NCBI GenBank assembly: GCA_030576275.1
Contig: JALIBN010000028.1
Location: 93,519 to 157,518, forward strand
Length of the DNA stretch: 64,000 nucleotides
Origin: Pseudomonadota bacterium
GTDB lineage: Bacteria; Pseudomonadota; Gammaproteobacteria; Nitrosococcales; Methylophagaceae
Direction of reading: 5' to 3'
Shown: in pieces, positions 39,156-49,233 of the stretch
Numbering within the stretch: the stretch's first letter is position 1
How the letters are laid out: each line of letters starts with the position of its first letter
Program-made: the position numbers and the translations under genes
Notes under the pieces: generated by a model
What the model was told of the DNA's origin: nothing
Seen by the model: the letters and a program-made list of their open reading frames with translations, nothing else
Databases searched by the model: none

Positions 39156-39949
39156 TAAAATTGTTGTTCTAAAGTAGGGAACTCACCAGATTTTACATCC
39201 GTTACATATTTGGCAATCGCTGATTGAATAGTGCCGGTATCAGCCAGAAAATCATAGCTAAACCGAGGGCGTTTACCGAGCGTTAACCCCAACATATCAT
39301 ACAAAACAAGAACCTGACCATCACAGATACTTCCGGCACCAATACCAATTACGGGAATGGTCAATGTCTTGGTGACTTTTGCAGTTAATACGGCAGGCAC
39401 ACATTCTAATACCAACATATCGGCCCCCGCATCTTGCAAAGCGATAGCATCGAGGATTAATTGTTCTGCCGTTTCGGCATCTCGTCCTTGAACACGGTAA
39501 CCGCCAACACGGTGTACAGATTGTGGTAATAATCCTAAATGAGCACATACTGGAATGCCTCGAGCAGTGAGTTGCTCAACAGTTGACGCCATTACAGCAC
39601 CCCCTTCGAGTTTCACCATCTGAGCACCACCTTCAGCCATCAGACGAGCGGCGTTCGCAATCGCTTGGCCTTCATTTGCGTAACTCATAAAAGGCATGTC
39701 GGCGATAACAAATACTTTATCGCTACCACGCACTACGTTTTGGCAATGATAAATAATGTCATCAACCGAGACAGGAAGCGTACTTTCCTGACCTTGAATA
39801 ACCATGCCTAGTGAATCACCCACCAAAATGACATCCACACCTGCTTGTTCCAACACGTGGCTAAAACTAGCATCGTAAGCGGTAAGCATAGCGATTTTAT
39901 TTTGTTCTGCTTTCATCTGACGCAGACGAGTTAAATTTAAGCGACTCAT
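39155..39949 (-). CDS. panB: 3-methyl-2-oxobutanoate hydroxymethyltransferase
   Basis: 264 residues. PanB adds a hydroxymethyl group from 5,10-methylene-tetrahydrofolate to alpha-ketoisovalerate to make ketopantoate. Visible are IAMLTAYDASFSHVLEQAGV, LVGDSLGMVIQGQESTLPVS, VKLEGGAVMASTVEQL, CAHLGLLPQSVHRVGGYRVQ and IGIGAGSICDGQVLVLYDM. It follows dgk by ten bases. Confidence 0.97.
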   Translation of the reverse strand: MSRLNLTRLRQMKAEQNKIAMLTAYDASFSHVLEQAGVDVILVGDSLGMVIQGQESTLPVSVDDIIYHCQNVVRGSDKVFVIADMPFMSYANEGQAIANAARLMAEGGAQMVKLEGGAVMASTVEQLTARGIPVCAHLGLLPQSVHRVGGYRVQGRDAETAEQLILDAIALQDAGADMLVLECVPAVLTAKVTKTLTIPVIGIGAGSICDGQVLVLYDMLGLTLGKRPRFSYDFLADTGTIQSAIAKYVTDVKSGEFPTLEQQF

Positions 39950-39959
39950 TGTATTATCT

Positions 39960-40613
39960 CTATTTCACTTTTACTGGCAATGGATTGTAATAGTGCTTGC
40001 CACCTGTAATTGCGCCGATTTGATCTAGTAAATTATTGTAATCGGCTTCACTATTAACCAAATCAATTTGCTCAGCATTAACAATAAGTAGAGGCGAGTC
40101 TTCATAATAATGAAAAAAGTCTGCATAACTATCTGCTAATTTCTTCAAATAAGCATCTTCCACACGCTGTTCATAACCAATGCCTCGTTGCGAAACGCGT
40201 GATTTAAGCACTGGTAATGATGCCTGCAAATAAATCACTAAATCGGGAGTACGGTGATGTAATGTAAGATTGTCATAGACCATATTATATAAAGCTAACT
40301 CATCATCATCTAAGGTGATGTTGGCAAATAATCGGTCCTTTTCAACCATGAAATCAGCTAACTGCAAATTAGTGAATAAATCGTCCTGCTGTAGAGCTTT
40401 ACTCAATTTTACACGTTGCATTAAAAAACTAAGTTGAGTTGGTAATGCAGACTGTTTCGGGTTTAAATAAAACTTTTCTAAAAATGGGTTGTTTTCAGGT
40501 TGTTCTAATATGCTGGCGCCTGAAAAGCTATCGGCTAGGCGCTTAACTAAATGGGTTTTCCCCACACCGATTGGGCCTTCCACAACAATATAGTTATGCG
40601 GTAATGTTCTCAT
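39960..40613 (-). CDS. Deoxynucleoside kinase (dNK/dGK family)
   Basis: 217 residues. The P loop VVEGPIGVGKTHLVKRL and the downstream DRLFANITLDDDEL, LQASLPVLKSRVSQRGIGYE (arginine-rich lid) and DSYADFFHYYEDSPLLIVNA segments are typical of the deoxyadenosine/deoxyguanosine kinase family that phosphorylates salvaged deoxynucleosides. Substrate choice is not readable. It overlaps folK by four bases and sits between folK and panB, a placement seen in some gammaproteobacteria. Confidence 0.9.
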   Translation of the reverse strand: MRTLPHNYIVVEGPIGVGKTHLVKRLADSFSGASILEQPENNPFLEKFYLNPKQSALPTQLSFLMQRVKLSKALQQDDLFTNLQLADFMVEKDRLFANITLDDDELALYNMVYDNLTLHHRTPDLVIYLQASLPVLKSRVSQRGIGYEQRVEDAYLKKLADSYADFFHYYEDSPLLIVNAEQIDLVNSEADYNNLLDQIGAITGGKHYYNPLPVKVK

Positions 40614-41098
40614 AGCAATATTTTTTCCAGTTTTCGTAAGCCGTCACGTGGGCAATGTTGTAGCAATTGTCCTATTTCCCCCGCTTTAGGTATCTTTAAA
40701 TTAGGTGCTATTTCAGCTAAAGGATAAAGCACAAATGCACGCAAAGAAATGCCCGGATGGGGAATCTGTAACCGCTCATCATAAATCTCATTTTGACCGT
40801 AAAGCAATACATCAAGATCTAAGGTTCGTTCACCCCAATGCCGTTTCCGAATACGGCCTTGTTGTTGCTCGATAGCTTGTAAAGCATCTAATAACCGATG
40901 TGCTGACAGGGCGGTTTCTATTTCTGCAACAGCATTAATATAATCAGGCTGATCTTGTGGCCCCATTGGCGGACTGGCATATAATGATGACCAGGCAATA
41001 AGTTGAGAATCAGGCAATGATTGTAAGTTGATAATTGCAGATTTCACTTGATCAACAGGATCAGCTAAATTACTGCCTAAACCAATATATGCCCGCAT
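40610..41098 (-). CDS. folK: 2-amino-4-hydroxy-6-hydroxymethyldihydropteridine pyrophosphokinase
   Basis: 162 residues. FolK transfers pyrophosphate to the pterin precursor of folate. The start AYIGLGSNLADPVDQVKSAI, the YINAVAEIETAL segment and the signature HWGERTLDLDVLLYG with IPHPGISLRAFVLYPLAEIA are clear. It overlaps pcnB by one base (TAATG) and the kinase gene by four, in the usual pcnB-folK order. Confidence 0.96.
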   Translation of the reverse strand: MRAYIGLGSNLADPVDQVKSAIINLQSLPDSQLIAWSSLYASPPMGPQDQPDYINAVAEIETALSAHRLLDALQAIEQQQGRIRKRHWGERTLDLDVLLYGQNEIYDERLQIPHPGISLRAFVLYPLAEIAPNLKIPKAGEIGQLLQHCPRDGLRKLEKILL

Positions 41099-42474
41099 TA
41101 ATCCGTCTTTGTAACAGGTTTTCTACGACGACGGCGACGTGCTTTAGGCTTTCCTTTTGCTAACGCTGCTGGCGACAAGTTTTTGACCAAATTTAACTGT
41201 TCGGCTTCATTGGCAAACTGAAACTGCGTCCACCATTCTGCTAATTCTTCTACTGGCTCACCTGTTTCAGCACGCAATAATAAAAAATCATAACCTGCTC
41301 TAAATTTAGGATGCGTTAATTGCTTAAATGCTCGTTTACCCTGGCGCTGTTCTAAGCGTGGTTGTAAGCCCCAGATATCACGGGTGTCAAGGGTATACCT
41401 TTTGGGTACAGCCACTCGGCTTACTTGCTCAGAAATGACTTCTGTTGCAGCTCGTAGTAAGGCAGGAATACTTGGAATCCCCTTTGTTTGATGAACTTGC
41501 CAGAGATGTCGAACAGGCTCCCATAACAAGGCTGCAAATAAAAATGCAGGTGTAACCGGTTTGCCTTCATCAATTCGCATATCAATATTTTCTAATGCTT
41601 TGATTAATAGTGTTCTAGGAAAACCGTCCACCTCAGTATGCAACATAGCCCCAGTCTGCGGGAACAATATGTCAAATACGCCATAATGGCATAACAACTC
41701 ATGTGTTACAGCGGCATTTCCACTGAGATATAGTTTTAATGTTTCATCAAATAATCTTGCCGCAGGAATATCTGCTAACAAACTTGCTAACTCAGGAATT
41801 AAACGTTCAGTGTCATCATCTAGTTTTAAGCCTAATTTACCGACAAAACGTAAAGCGCGTAAAATTCGAACAGGGTCTTCACGATATCGTGTTTCAACAT
41901 CACCAATCAGGCGAATTTTTCCTGCTTTCAGATCCGCAAGGCCTCCGGTGTAATCTACAATTGAGAAGTCTTGAATATTGTAATATAGGGCATTAACCGT
42001 AAAATCACGTCGCCATGCGTCTTGCTCTAAGGTACCAAAGACATTATCGCGCATGATGCGACCTTGATCATCAACATGTTGTTCAACTTCAGGCGGAGCT
42101 CTAAAGGTTGCCACCTCAATAACGTCGCGGCCAAAACCAACGTGTACCAACTTAAATCGGCGGCCAATTAAACGACTTTTACGAAACAATCGATGAACTT
42201 CTTCGGGCGAGGCATTGGTAGCGACATCGAAGTCTTTAGGTTCATGTCCCAACAATAAATCTCGTACACAACCGCCGACTAAATAAGCTTCAAAGCCCCC
42301 TTCTTGCAAACCTCTTAAAACTTTTAAAGCATGAGGACTAATCTGCCGGCGTGAAATCGTGTGATCTGCACGAGGAACAATAGTAGGCGCAGGCCCTAAG
42401 CTACTCGGTCCTCTCCCACGAATGCGTGGCTTCTTTTTAGTAATACCACTGATAATTTTATTAAGGGATAACAT
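41098..42474 (-). CDS. pcnB: Poly(A) polymerase I
   Basis: 458 residues. PcnB adds poly(A) tails that promote RNA decay. The nucleotidyltransferase motif is in FEAYLVGGCVRDLLLGHEPK with the catalytic DFDVATNASPEEV; RDFTVNALYYNIQDFSIVDY and RYREDPVRILRALRFVGKLG follow, as in PcnB and CCA-enzymes. Length, the basic N-terminus (KKKPRIRGRGPS) and the highly basic tail (KARRRRRRKPVTKTD) favour poly(A) polymerase over CCA-adding enzyme. It heads the folK-dgk-panBCD run. Confidence 0.95.
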   Translation of the reverse strand: MLSLNKIISGITKKKPRIRGRGPSSLGPAPTIVPRADHTISRRQISPHALKVLRGLQEGGFEAYLVGGCVRDLLLGHEPKDFDVATNASPEEVHRLFRKSRLIGRRFKLVHVGFGRDVIEVATFRAPPEVEQHVDDQGRIMRDNVFGTLEQDAWRRDFTVNALYYNIQDFSIVDYTGGLADLKAGKIRLIGDVETRYREDPVRILRALRFVGKLGLKLDDDTERLIPELASLLADIPAARLFDETLKLYLSGNAAVTHELLCHYGVFDILFPQTGAMLHTEVDGFPRTLLIKALENIDMRIDEGKPVTPAFLFAALLWEPVRHLWQVHQTKGIPSIPALLRAATEVISEQVSRVAVPKRYTLDTRDIWGLQPRLEQRQGKRAFKQLTHPKFRAGYDFLLLRAETGEPVEELAEWWTQFQFANEAEQLNLVKNLSPAALAKGKPKARRRRRRKPVTKTD

Positions 42475-42584
42475 ATGTGGTGAATAATACCATGCTTCTT
42501 ATGATTAATAGCCTTTGTTTAACGGCTAACGAAGACAATTAAACCATGTTTTTTTGGAAGCTCGCAAATGACAAAATCATCGCA

Positions 42585-43160
42585 TTATGATTTCATAGCC
42601 AATTGAACGGGTTTAAATGACCGCCGATGAATAATACACGGCCCTAAAGCCATCAATGCCTGCTGATGGTACTTGGTGGGGTAACCCTTATGTTTAGCAA
42701 AACCGTAACCAGGATAAAGTTCATCCATCACTTGCATTTCACGGTCCCTCGCCACTTTGGCTAGGATCGAGGCAGCAGCAATTGCAGGTTCAGATTGGTC
42801 ACCTTTTATAATGGTAGTTACTGCACAGTCCAAATTAGGTGCTTGATTTCCATCGACTAATGCATGAGTCGGTTTAATATGTAAACTTTCTACTGCACGT
42901 TTCATTGCTAACAAGGTAGCCTGCAAAATATTGATGACATCAATTTCTTCAGCTTCAGCACGACCTAATGCCCATGCTAGTGCATTTTGTTGAATAATGG
43001 GTTCTAGTTGTTCACGTCGTTTTTCAGTTAACTTTTTAGAATCATTCAAACCAATAATAGGCTTGTTTGGATCGAGGATCACAGCAGCGGCAACAACAGC
43101 TCCAGCAAGTGGACCACGCCCTACCTCGTCGACTCCTACAATATAAATCTGAGCAGTCAT
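42585..43160 (-). CDS. rnhB: Ribonuclease HII
   Basis: 191 residues from the ATG at 43160; a TTG codon lies just before. RNase HII cuts RNA in DNA hybrids, including single ribonucleotides. The acidic active site is in [20 protein letters not shown] and HALVDGNQ, with [20 protein letters not shown] and DRE after it. The ATG overlaps the lpxB stop by one base (TGATG). The lpxB-rnhB order is standard. Confidence 0.97.
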   Translation of the reverse strand: MTAQIYIVGVDEVGRGPLAGAVVAAAVILDPNKPIIGLNDSKKLTEKRREQLEPIIQQNALAWALGRAEAEEIDVINILQATLLAMKRAVESLHIKPTHALVDGNQAPNLDCAVTTIIKGDQSEPAIAAASILAKVARDREMQVMDELYPGYGFAKHKGYPTKYHQQALMALGPCIIHRRSFKPVQLAMKS

Positions 43161-44302
43161 CAATGATTATCTAACATGTTTAAAATCTCTTGGGCCGCAT
43201 TATGCGCACCACCTGATGGCCCGAGTGCCGATAAAACTTGTTTACGGATCTTATCAGCCTTCATTTTGCTACTCGGATCAGCTAATAGTGCCGTTAATTC
43301 TGCTTCTAATCGCTCTGCAGTGACATCATCTTGTAATAGCTCTAAGACGACCGGTTTTCCAGTAACGATATTACATAAACCAACATAAGGAATTTTGATT
43401 AAGCGACGTAAAATATGATAACTAATCTGTGACACACGATACGTAATAAAATGCGGAACGGCTAATAGGGCGATTTCTAAGGTAACAGTGCCTGATGCGG
43501 CGACAATAGCATCACATGCTGCAGTCAACTCATAAAACTTATCATTCACTACTCTAACGGGAACAGCAGATTTAGCTAAAATACTGTTGATATAAGTTTC
43601 GTCTATCCCTGGTGCAATGGGTAAAACCACATCCACATTGCTGTTTCGATGCTGAATTCGTTCAGCTGCATCTAGCATCACAGGTAATAGATTATCAATT
43701 TCACTACGACGACTACCAGGGAACAAACCGATAACTCGACGGTTTAATTTTAAACCGGTTTTAATCTTAGCTTGTTTTGAGGTCAGTGTATTTTTAACGG
43801 CATCCACTAATGGGTGTCCAACACAGCTAACGGGCACGCCTGCATTTTCATAAATCGACACTTCAAAGGGAAATAACACCGCCATTTTATCAACATAACG
43901 CTTAATGACTTTAACCCTACCGGCCCGCCACGCCCAAACTTTCGGACTGATGTAATACAGGACAGGAATACCCATTTTTTTAGCTTGTTTGGCAAGTTTC
44001 AGATTAAAGCCTGGGTAATCTACTAAGACTAATAAATCAGGCTTATTCGCTTTAAGTTCTACAAGCAATTGATTATAAATATTTTTTATGTGGCGGTAGC
44101 GTTTAAGGACTTCAACGAGTCCCATCACGGCTAACTCGGAAAAATCGACCATAATTTCAGCGCCAGCGGCACGCATATTATTGCCACCAATACCTTTAAC
44201 AGTAATATCAGGTCTCAGCTGTTTTAACTCGCTGATCATTCTAGCAGCATGGGCATCACCGGATGCTTCGCCAGTTATAACAACAATATTTTTATGGCTC
44301 AC
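43160..44302 (-). CDS. lpxB: Lipid-A-disaccharide synthase
   Basis: 380 residues, GT19 family. LpxB condenses UDP-diacylglucosamine with lipid X at the inner membrane. Visible are [52 protein letters not shown] and [20 protein letters not shown]. It overlaps ribBX by four bases; the usual lpxD-fabZ-lpxA genes are not upstream, so the gene has moved away from the lpx cluster. Confidence 0.97.
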   Translation of the reverse strand: MSHKNIVVITGEASGDAHAARMISELKQLRPDITVKGIGGNNMRAAGAEIMVDFSELAVMGLVEVLKRYRHIKNIYNQLLVELKANKPDLLVLVDYPGFNLKLAKQAKKMGIPVLYYISPKVWAWRAGRVKVIKRYVDKMAVLFPFEVSIYENAGVPVSCVGHPLVDAVKNTLTSKQAKIKTGLKLNRRVIGLFPGSRRSEIDNLLPVMLDAAERIQHRNSNVDVVLPIAPGIDETYINSILAKSAVPVRVVNDKFYELTAACDAIVAASGTVTLEIALLAVPHFITYRVSQISYHILRRLIKIPYVGLCNIVTGKPVVLELLQDDVTAERLEAELTALLADPSSKMKADKIRKQVLSALGPSGGAHNAAQEILNMLDNH

Positions 44303-45417
44303 GCCTGATTATTCTCGGCGTAGCCTAGTAATTCTAAGCCGAAGCCTGACAGCCCATTCAACTTAGTCGGCGTGCCAATAACACGCATTTTTTTCACACC
44401 TAAATCAGCTAGAATTTGCGCCCCGACTCCAAACGTTCGTAAATCCCAGCCTAATTTAGTAGCAAGAATAGCTTCACCACGATCTTGTTGCTGATAGCGT
44501 TCAATCTTTGCCGCTATTTGTATGTTTTGTTTTGGCTGACGTAAAACCACCAACACGCCTTTACCCTCTTGTTGAATTTTTTTCATTACGAGAGGTAAAG
44601 GCCAGTGACTCGGTTCACGTGTCGCGCCAATCAAATCCGTCAAAGGATCAGCCATATGTACCCGCACCAAAGTTTCTTCTTCTGGATTTATTTCTCCAGC
44701 AACTAAGGCGAAATGAACTTGGCTATTAACCGTATCTTGAAAAGTATATAGTTGGAAATTACCTTGCTCCGTGGGCATTGCACATTGTGATAGCCGTTGT
44801 ACGGTCATTTCATTTTCTAGACGGTAACTGATTAAGTCGGCAATTGTGCCGATTTTTAAATTATGTGTTTGTGCGAACTCTTCGAGATCAGGACGACGTG
44901 CCATACTGCCATCTTCATTTAGAATTTCAACAATCACCGCGGAAGGGTCTTTGCCCGCTAATTCTGCTAAATCACAGCCTGCTTCTGTGTGTCCTGCACG
45001 CGTTAGCACACCACCAAGTTGCGCTTTCAATGGGAAAATATGTCCCGGTTGGACCAAGTCTTCAGGCACCGCATCCTCATTGACTGCAGCTAAAATCGTT
45101 GAAGCACGATCAGCGGCTGAAATGCCGGTGGTCACACCCTCAGCCGCTTCGATTGATACCGTAAAGTTGGTCGAGTAAGCGGCTTGGTTATCAGTCACCA
45201 TCAAAGGTAATCGTAATTGGCGACAACGTTGTTCCGTTAAGGTCAAGCAAATTAACCCGCGCCCAAACCGCGCCATAAAGTTAATGGCCTCGGGCGTTAC
45301 ACATTCTGCAGCCATAATTAAATCGCCTTCATTCTCACGATCTTCATCATCCATAATGACGACCATTTTACCTTGTTTCATGTCATCAATAATTTCAGCG
45401 GTAGTATTCAATTTCAT
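44299..45417 (-). CDS. ribB: RibBX: 3,4-dihydroxy-2-butanone 4-phosphate synthase with degenerate GTP cyclohydrolase II-like domain
   Basis: 372 residues. The N-terminal half (about 1-205) is a full DHBP synthase: [45 protein letters not shown] and [16 protein letters not shown]. The C-terminal half keeps the RibA fold order ([55 protein letters not shown]) but lacks the three zinc cysteines and the catalytic LTGD/RCDCG region, so cyclohydrolase activity is unlikely. This matches the RibBX variant common in Proteobacteria, where a separate RibA is needed. It is co-transcribed with ribD-ribE and lpxB with four-base overlaps. Confidence 0.92.
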   Translation of the reverse strand: MKLNTTAEIIDDMKQGKMVVIMDDEDRENEGDLIMAAECVTPEAINFMARFGRGLICLTLTEQRCRQLRLPLMVTDNQAAYSTNFTVSIEAAEGVTTGISAADRASTILAAVNEDAVPEDLVQPGHIFPLKAQLGGVLTRAGHTEAGCDLAELAGKDPSAVIVEILNEDGSMARRPDLEEFAQTHNLKIGTIADLISYRLENEMTVQRLSQCAMPTEQGNFQLYTFQDTVNSQVHFALVAGEINPEEETLVRVHMADPLTDLIGATREPSHWPLPLVMKKIQQEGKGVLVVLRQPKQNIQIAAKIERYQQQDRGEAILATKLGWDLRTFGVGAQILADLGVKKMRVIGTPTKLNGLSGFGLELLGYAENNQA

Positions 45418-46055
45418 TTAATAAATCCGTTTTGCAACAATGTTTCACGCGTAATACCTGAGGCTTGTTTAGGTAATAATCGTTCTAAATAACGTGCAAT
45501 CAAATCAACTTCAAGATTGACCTGTGTGCCAACTTGATAACTTTTCATAATTGTTTCTTGCATAGTATGTGGAATAATATTGACTTCAAACCAGTTATTT
45601 TCTGCTTTATTGACTGTCAAACTTGTTCCATCAATACAAATTGAACCTTTTTCGGCAATATATCGCTCAAGACCTAATGGCACCTCAAAACGAAATTGCA
45701 CCGAGCGTGCAGATTCTTGCTTAGCGATAATCTTACCAAGCCCATCAACATGACCGCTGACAAAATGCCCTCCTAAACGATCACCGACAGCGAGTGCCTT
45801 TTCTAGATTAACTTCAGAACCTGCCTTGACGGCACCCAAGCTTGTTCGGTCTAAACTTTCTCGTGACACATCAAAACTCAGCGAGCCCTTGGACATAGCG
45901 ATTACAGTCAAGCAAACACCATTATTAGCGATACTATCGCCCAATTTAACGTCTGATAAATCTAGGTTCTGTGTTGCTACTTGGAGACGTATATCACCGC
46001 CCTTAGCTTGAACGGATTCAATCTTGCCTATCGTAGCAATAATTCCGGTAAACAT
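45414..46055 (-). CDS. ribE: Riboflavin synthase, alpha subunit
   Basis: 213 residues with two lumazine-binding repeats (about 1-90 and 98-190). The start MFTGIIATIGKIESVQAKGG, the IANNGVCLTVIAM first repeat and KGSICIDGTSLTVNKAENNW second repeat are typical. It dismutates two 6,7-dimethyl-8-ribityllumazines to riboflavin. It follows ribD by three bases and overlaps ribBX by four. Confidence 0.97.
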   Translation of the reverse strand: MFTGIIATIGKIESVQAKGGDIRLQVATQNLDLSDVKLGDSIANNGVCLTVIAMSKGSLSFDVSRESLDRTSLGAVKAGSEVNLEKALAVGDRLGGHFVSGHVDGLGKIIAKQESARSVQFRFEVPLGLERYIAEKGSICIDGTSLTVNKAENNWFEVNIIPHTMQETIMKSYQVGTQVNLEVDLIARYLERLLPKQASGITRETLLQNGFIK

Positions 46056-46058
46056 GTC

Positions 46059-47153
46059 TTAATTTTCCTCGTTGTATTGCGGTAACGCAGTAATTCGCCA
46101 ATCACGGCCAACGGCTCGTATATCAGTTATCTGCAAATCAATATTTTGTGCCATTGTCGTGAAGTCTGGTAGGTGGAATAAGCCGTTAGCGCCATCACCC
46201 ATGATTTTAGGAGCCATATAGATTACCAATTCATCAATCAAGCCAGACTGAAGTAAGGCGCCATTTAATTGTGAACCCGCTTCCACCATAACTTCATTGA
46301 TTTCACGTTTAGCTAACTCAGTCATTAAAGCGAATAAATCAACCCGATTATTGTCTGATGGAAAAGTCCAAACTTCAGCTGGCAACATCGTTTTAACAGC
46401 AACGCTTGTAGCAATTAATACCTCAGCATTATCTTGAAAAATTTTGGCATCGACAGATATACGTAATTGGCTATCAACCACTACACGCAATGGTTGTCGA
46501 ATTACTTGTTGAGGATACCAACCTTCCGGGCGAACTGATAGTGCTGGGTCGTCAGCTAATACAGTGCCTATTCCCGTTAAAATAGCCGAGCTTCGCGCAC
46601 GTAATTTCTGCACATCTTGACGAGCTGCAGGGCCAGTTATCCATTTACTTTCACCTGATGCCATTGCAGTGCGGCCATCGACACTCATGGCCATTTTACT
46701 GCGTACATAAGGGCGCCCAATGCGCATCCGTTTACAGAATCCTATGTTTAAGTTTTCAGCCTGTTGTTCCAATATTCCGACGGTTACTTCTATTCCTGCC
46801 GCTTTTAATTTTGCGATACCGCTACCTGCGACACGGGGATTAGGATCGGTCATTGCGATAAAAACACGTTTAACGCCTGAATTTATTAAAGCATCTGCAC
46901 AAGGCGGTGTTCGACCAAAATGACTGCAAGGTTCAAGCGTGACGTAACAATCAGAATCTTTAGCTTTTAGTCCTGCCTCTTTGAGCGCATTGACTTCTGC
47001 ATGGCCTTCACCTGCAAGCTGATGCCAGCCCTCGCCCACTATCTGGTTGTTTTTAACAATGACACAGCCTACGCGTGGATTGGGAGCAGTTGTAAATAAG
47101 CCGCGCTCTGCTAATTGCAAAGCACGGCTCATGTAAGTGGTATCAGAAGTCAT
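46059..47153 (-). CDS. ribD: Bifunctional pyrimidine deaminase/reductase RibD
   Basis: 364 residues. The N-terminal deaminase (about 1-145) has the zinc motif GEGHAEVNALKEAG with VTLEPCSHFGRTPPCADALI. The C-terminal reductase (about 148-360) shows VRSKMAMSVDGRTAMASGES, VLADDPALSVRP and VMVEAGSQLNGALLQSGLID. It carries out two consecutive steps after GTP ring opening. The ATG overlaps the TGA of a small upstream ORF (ATGA at 47150-47153). No FMN riboswitch signature is visible upstream. Confidence 0.97.
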   Translation of the reverse strand: MTSDTTYMSRALQLAERGLFTTAPNPRVGCVIVKNNQIVGEGWHQLAGEGHAEVNALKEAGLKAKDSDCYVTLEPCSHFGRTPPCADALINSGVKRVFIAMTDPNPRVAGSGIAKLKAAGIEVTVGILEQQAENLNIGFCKRMRIGRPYVRSKMAMSVDGRTAMASGESKWITGPAARQDVQKLRARSSAILTGIGTVLADDPALSVRPEGWYPQQVIRQPLRVVVDSQLRISVDAKIFQDNAEVLIATSVAVKTMLPAEVWTFPSDNNRVDLFALMTELAKREINEVMVEAGSQLNGALLQSGLIDELVIYMAPKIMGDGANGLFHLPDFTTMAQNIDLQITDIRAVGRDWRITALPQYNEEN

Positions 47154-47374
47154 GTATTACCAATAAGATTGCTGGCAGTGAGATCGTATATGGTTTGCAC
47201 TTTCGTGCTGTGACCAGCCATTTCCCAAAGCATCATTCAAAGTTCCTTAAAATCTGCTCGACCATTTGAGTTACCAAGCACACCTGAATGACTATGGTTA
47301 ATACTTCGACTTTGGTCTATATAACGGATCCCTTGCAGATTAATTCGATCATCAACAGTAGTGACTTTTGTCAT
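47150..47374 (-). other. Two short in-frame coupled ORFs between nrdR and ribD (possible small genes or remnant)
   Basis: An ATG at 47374, one base after the nrdR stop, opens a 45-codon frame (MTKVTTVDDRINLQGIRYID...) ending TGA at 47237. ATG at 47236 follows at once and opens a 28-codon frame (MMLWEMAGHSTKVQTIYDLT...) whose TGA at 47150 overlaps the ribD start. Both are in the same frame, so without the internal TGA the gap would be one continuous frame of about 74 codons. No family is recognised and no good ribosome site is seen at the first ATG. It could be a pair of small coupled genes, a decayed small gene, or chance. Confidence 0.35.
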
Positions 47375-47375
47375 A

Positions 47376-47852
47376 TTATTTTTTGTTAACTAATGGATTA
47401 GATAAACTTTCCATACGCTCAATTTCTTCTCGAAAAGCATTAACGTCCTGAAAACTACGATAGACTGAGGCAAAACGAACATAGGCCACTTCATCAAGTT
47501 CTCGTAACGCATCCATCACCCAGTCACCAACAAGGCGACTTTCAACTTCACGATCTCCCGTAGCAATGAGTCGTCGTATGATGACTTTAACCGCACTGTC
47601 TACTGAATCAATACTAACAGGTCTTTTTTCTAATGCTTTTAACAAACCTGATCGTAATTTATCTTCGTCAAACAAGGAGCGAGATTGATCACGCTTAATC
47701 AATCTCGGTAAAGCTAGTTCTGCAGTTTCATATGTCGTAAAACGTTCATTACATTCAACGCAACTACGACGTCGACGAATTGCGTCACCTTCAGCAGACA
47801 GACGTGAGTCAACTACTTTAGAATCATCTGCTCCACAAAAAGGACAACGCAT
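47376..47852 (-). CDS. nrdR: Transcriptional repressor NrdR
   Basis: 158 residues. The zinc ribbon [19 protein letters not shown] with [17 protein letters not shown] is followed by an ATP-cone ([37 protein letters not shown]). NrdR binds (d)ATP and represses ribonucleotide reductase operons. It sits 18 bases after glyA and before the rib genes, a classic glyA-nrdR-ribD order. Confidence 0.97.
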   Translation of the reverse strand: MRCPFCGADDSKVVDSRLSAEGDAIRRRRSCVECNERFTTYETAELALPRLIKRDQSRSLFDEDKLRSGLLKALEKRPVSIDSVDSAVKVIIRRLIATGDREVESRLVGDWVMDALRELDEVAYVRFASVYRSFQDVNAFREEIERMESLSNPLVNKK

Positions 47853-47870
47853 TCCGCTTGAACGTTCTAG

Positions 47871-49124
47871 TTACGCGTAAACAGGCAAGCGTAGGCATAT
47901 TGCCATTGCTTTAGCTTTAGCCTCGCTAATGACTGCTTCATCTCCACGACCATCAATAACATCACACATCCAACCAGCAAGATCAATACAATCTTGTTCA
48001 TTAAAACCACGAGTTGTCACCGCAGGTGTACCTACTCGAATACCTGATGTTACAAATGGCGATTGCGGATCGTTTGGCACCGCATTTTTATTAACGGTGA
48101 TATTGGCGTTGCCCAACCATGCATCGACATCTTTACCTGTTAAGCCCGCTTCGATAAAGCTAACAAGGAATAAATGGTCATCCGTGCCTTTAGAAATGAC
48201 ATCGTAACCTCGAGACATAAATACTTTGGCCATTGCTTGTGCGTTTTTAACGACTTGTTGCTGATATGTTTTAAATTCTGGCAGCATTGCTTCTTTAAAT
48301 GCAATCGCTTTTGCTGCGATAACATGCATTAACGGGCCACCTTGGAAACCAGGGAAAACAGCTGAATTTAGCTTTTTCTCAATTTCGGCATTAGCTTTAG
48401 CCAAAATCAAACCACCGCGTGGGCCACGTAGGGTTTTATGGGTTGTTGTTGTGGTGACATCAGCAATTTGTACTGGGTTAGGATATAAACCCGCGGCAAC
48501 TAAACCAGCAACATGAGCCATATCAACTAATAAGTAAGCACCAACAGAGTCCGCGATGTCACGGAAACGTTGCCAATCAATAATACGTGAATAGGCAGAG
48601 AAACCAGCCACAACCATTTTTGGTTTATGTTCTTTAGCTAAACGCTCAACTTCATCAAAATCAATTTCGCCTGTTTCAGCCTTCAATCCGTAAGAAAATG
48701 AATTGTAGATCTTACCAGAAGCACTCACTTTAGAACCGTGAGTCAAATGACCACCATGAGCCAAACTCATGCCAAGAATCGTGTCTCCTGGTTGAAGCAA
48801 AGCTAGATAAACGGCCGCATTTGCTTGTGACCCTGAGTGCGGTTGCACATTAGCATAATCAGCGCCGAATAATGACTTTGCACGATCAATCGCCAATTGC
48901 TCAGCTTGATCAACATATTCACAACCACCGTAATAACGCTTACCTGGGTAACCTTCAGCATATTTGTTAGTTAAGGAAGAACCTTGCGCTTCCATCACCC
49001 GTGGGCTAGTGTAGTTTTCTGAAGCGATTAATTCGATATGATCTTCTTGACGCTGATTTTCAGCCTCAATAGCGTTAAAAATTTCGTCATCAAAACCAGC
49101 AATGGTCATATTTTTCTTGTACAC
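47871..49124 (-). CDS. glyA: Serine hydroxymethyltransferase
   Basis: 417 residues from GTG at 49124, which has AGGGGA five bases upstream; the internal ATG at 49109 has no ribosome site. PLP enzyme that converts serine to glycine and charges folate with one-carbon units. Visible are [39 protein letters not shown] and the PLP lysine in [19 protein letters not shown]. Its product methylene-folate also serves PanB, encoded in this window. Confidence 0.97.
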   Translation of the reverse strand: MYKKNMTIAGFDDEIFNAIEAENQRQEDHIELIASENYTSPRVMEAQGSSLTNKYAEGYPGKRYYGGCEYVDQAEQLAIDRAKSLFGADYANVQPHSGSQANAAVYLALLQPGDTILGMSLAHGGHLTHGSKVSASGKIYNSFSYGLKAETGEIDFDEVERLAKEHKPKMVVAGFSAYSRIIDWQRFRDIADSVGAYLLVDMAHVAGLVAAGLYPNPVQIADVTTTTTHKTLRGPRGGLILAKANAEIEKKLNSAVFPGFQGGPLMHVIAAKAIAFKEAMLPEFKTYQQQVVKNAQAMAKVFMSRGYDVISKGTDDHLFLVSFIEAGLTGKDVDAWLGNANITVNKNAVPNDPQSPFVTSGIRVGTPAVTTRGFNEQDCIDLAGWMCDVIDGRGDEAVISEAKAKAMAICLRLPVYA

Positions 49125-49233
49125 AGTATTCCCCTGTTTCTACTGTAAAATAGGCACTCATTCTATCTCACTACGCCGTTAGCTTCTATGCCATCGCGTT
49201 ATTTTTATTTACTCATTACGGAAATAATTTCTT

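Noticed and set aside
41101..41160. Arg-rich tail of pcnB as a repeat or recombination site
   Set aside because: It is the usual basic C-terminus of poly(A) polymerase I.
47154..47375. FMN riboswitch before ribD
   Set aside because: No conserved FMN aptamer segments are present in the gap; only small frames are seen.
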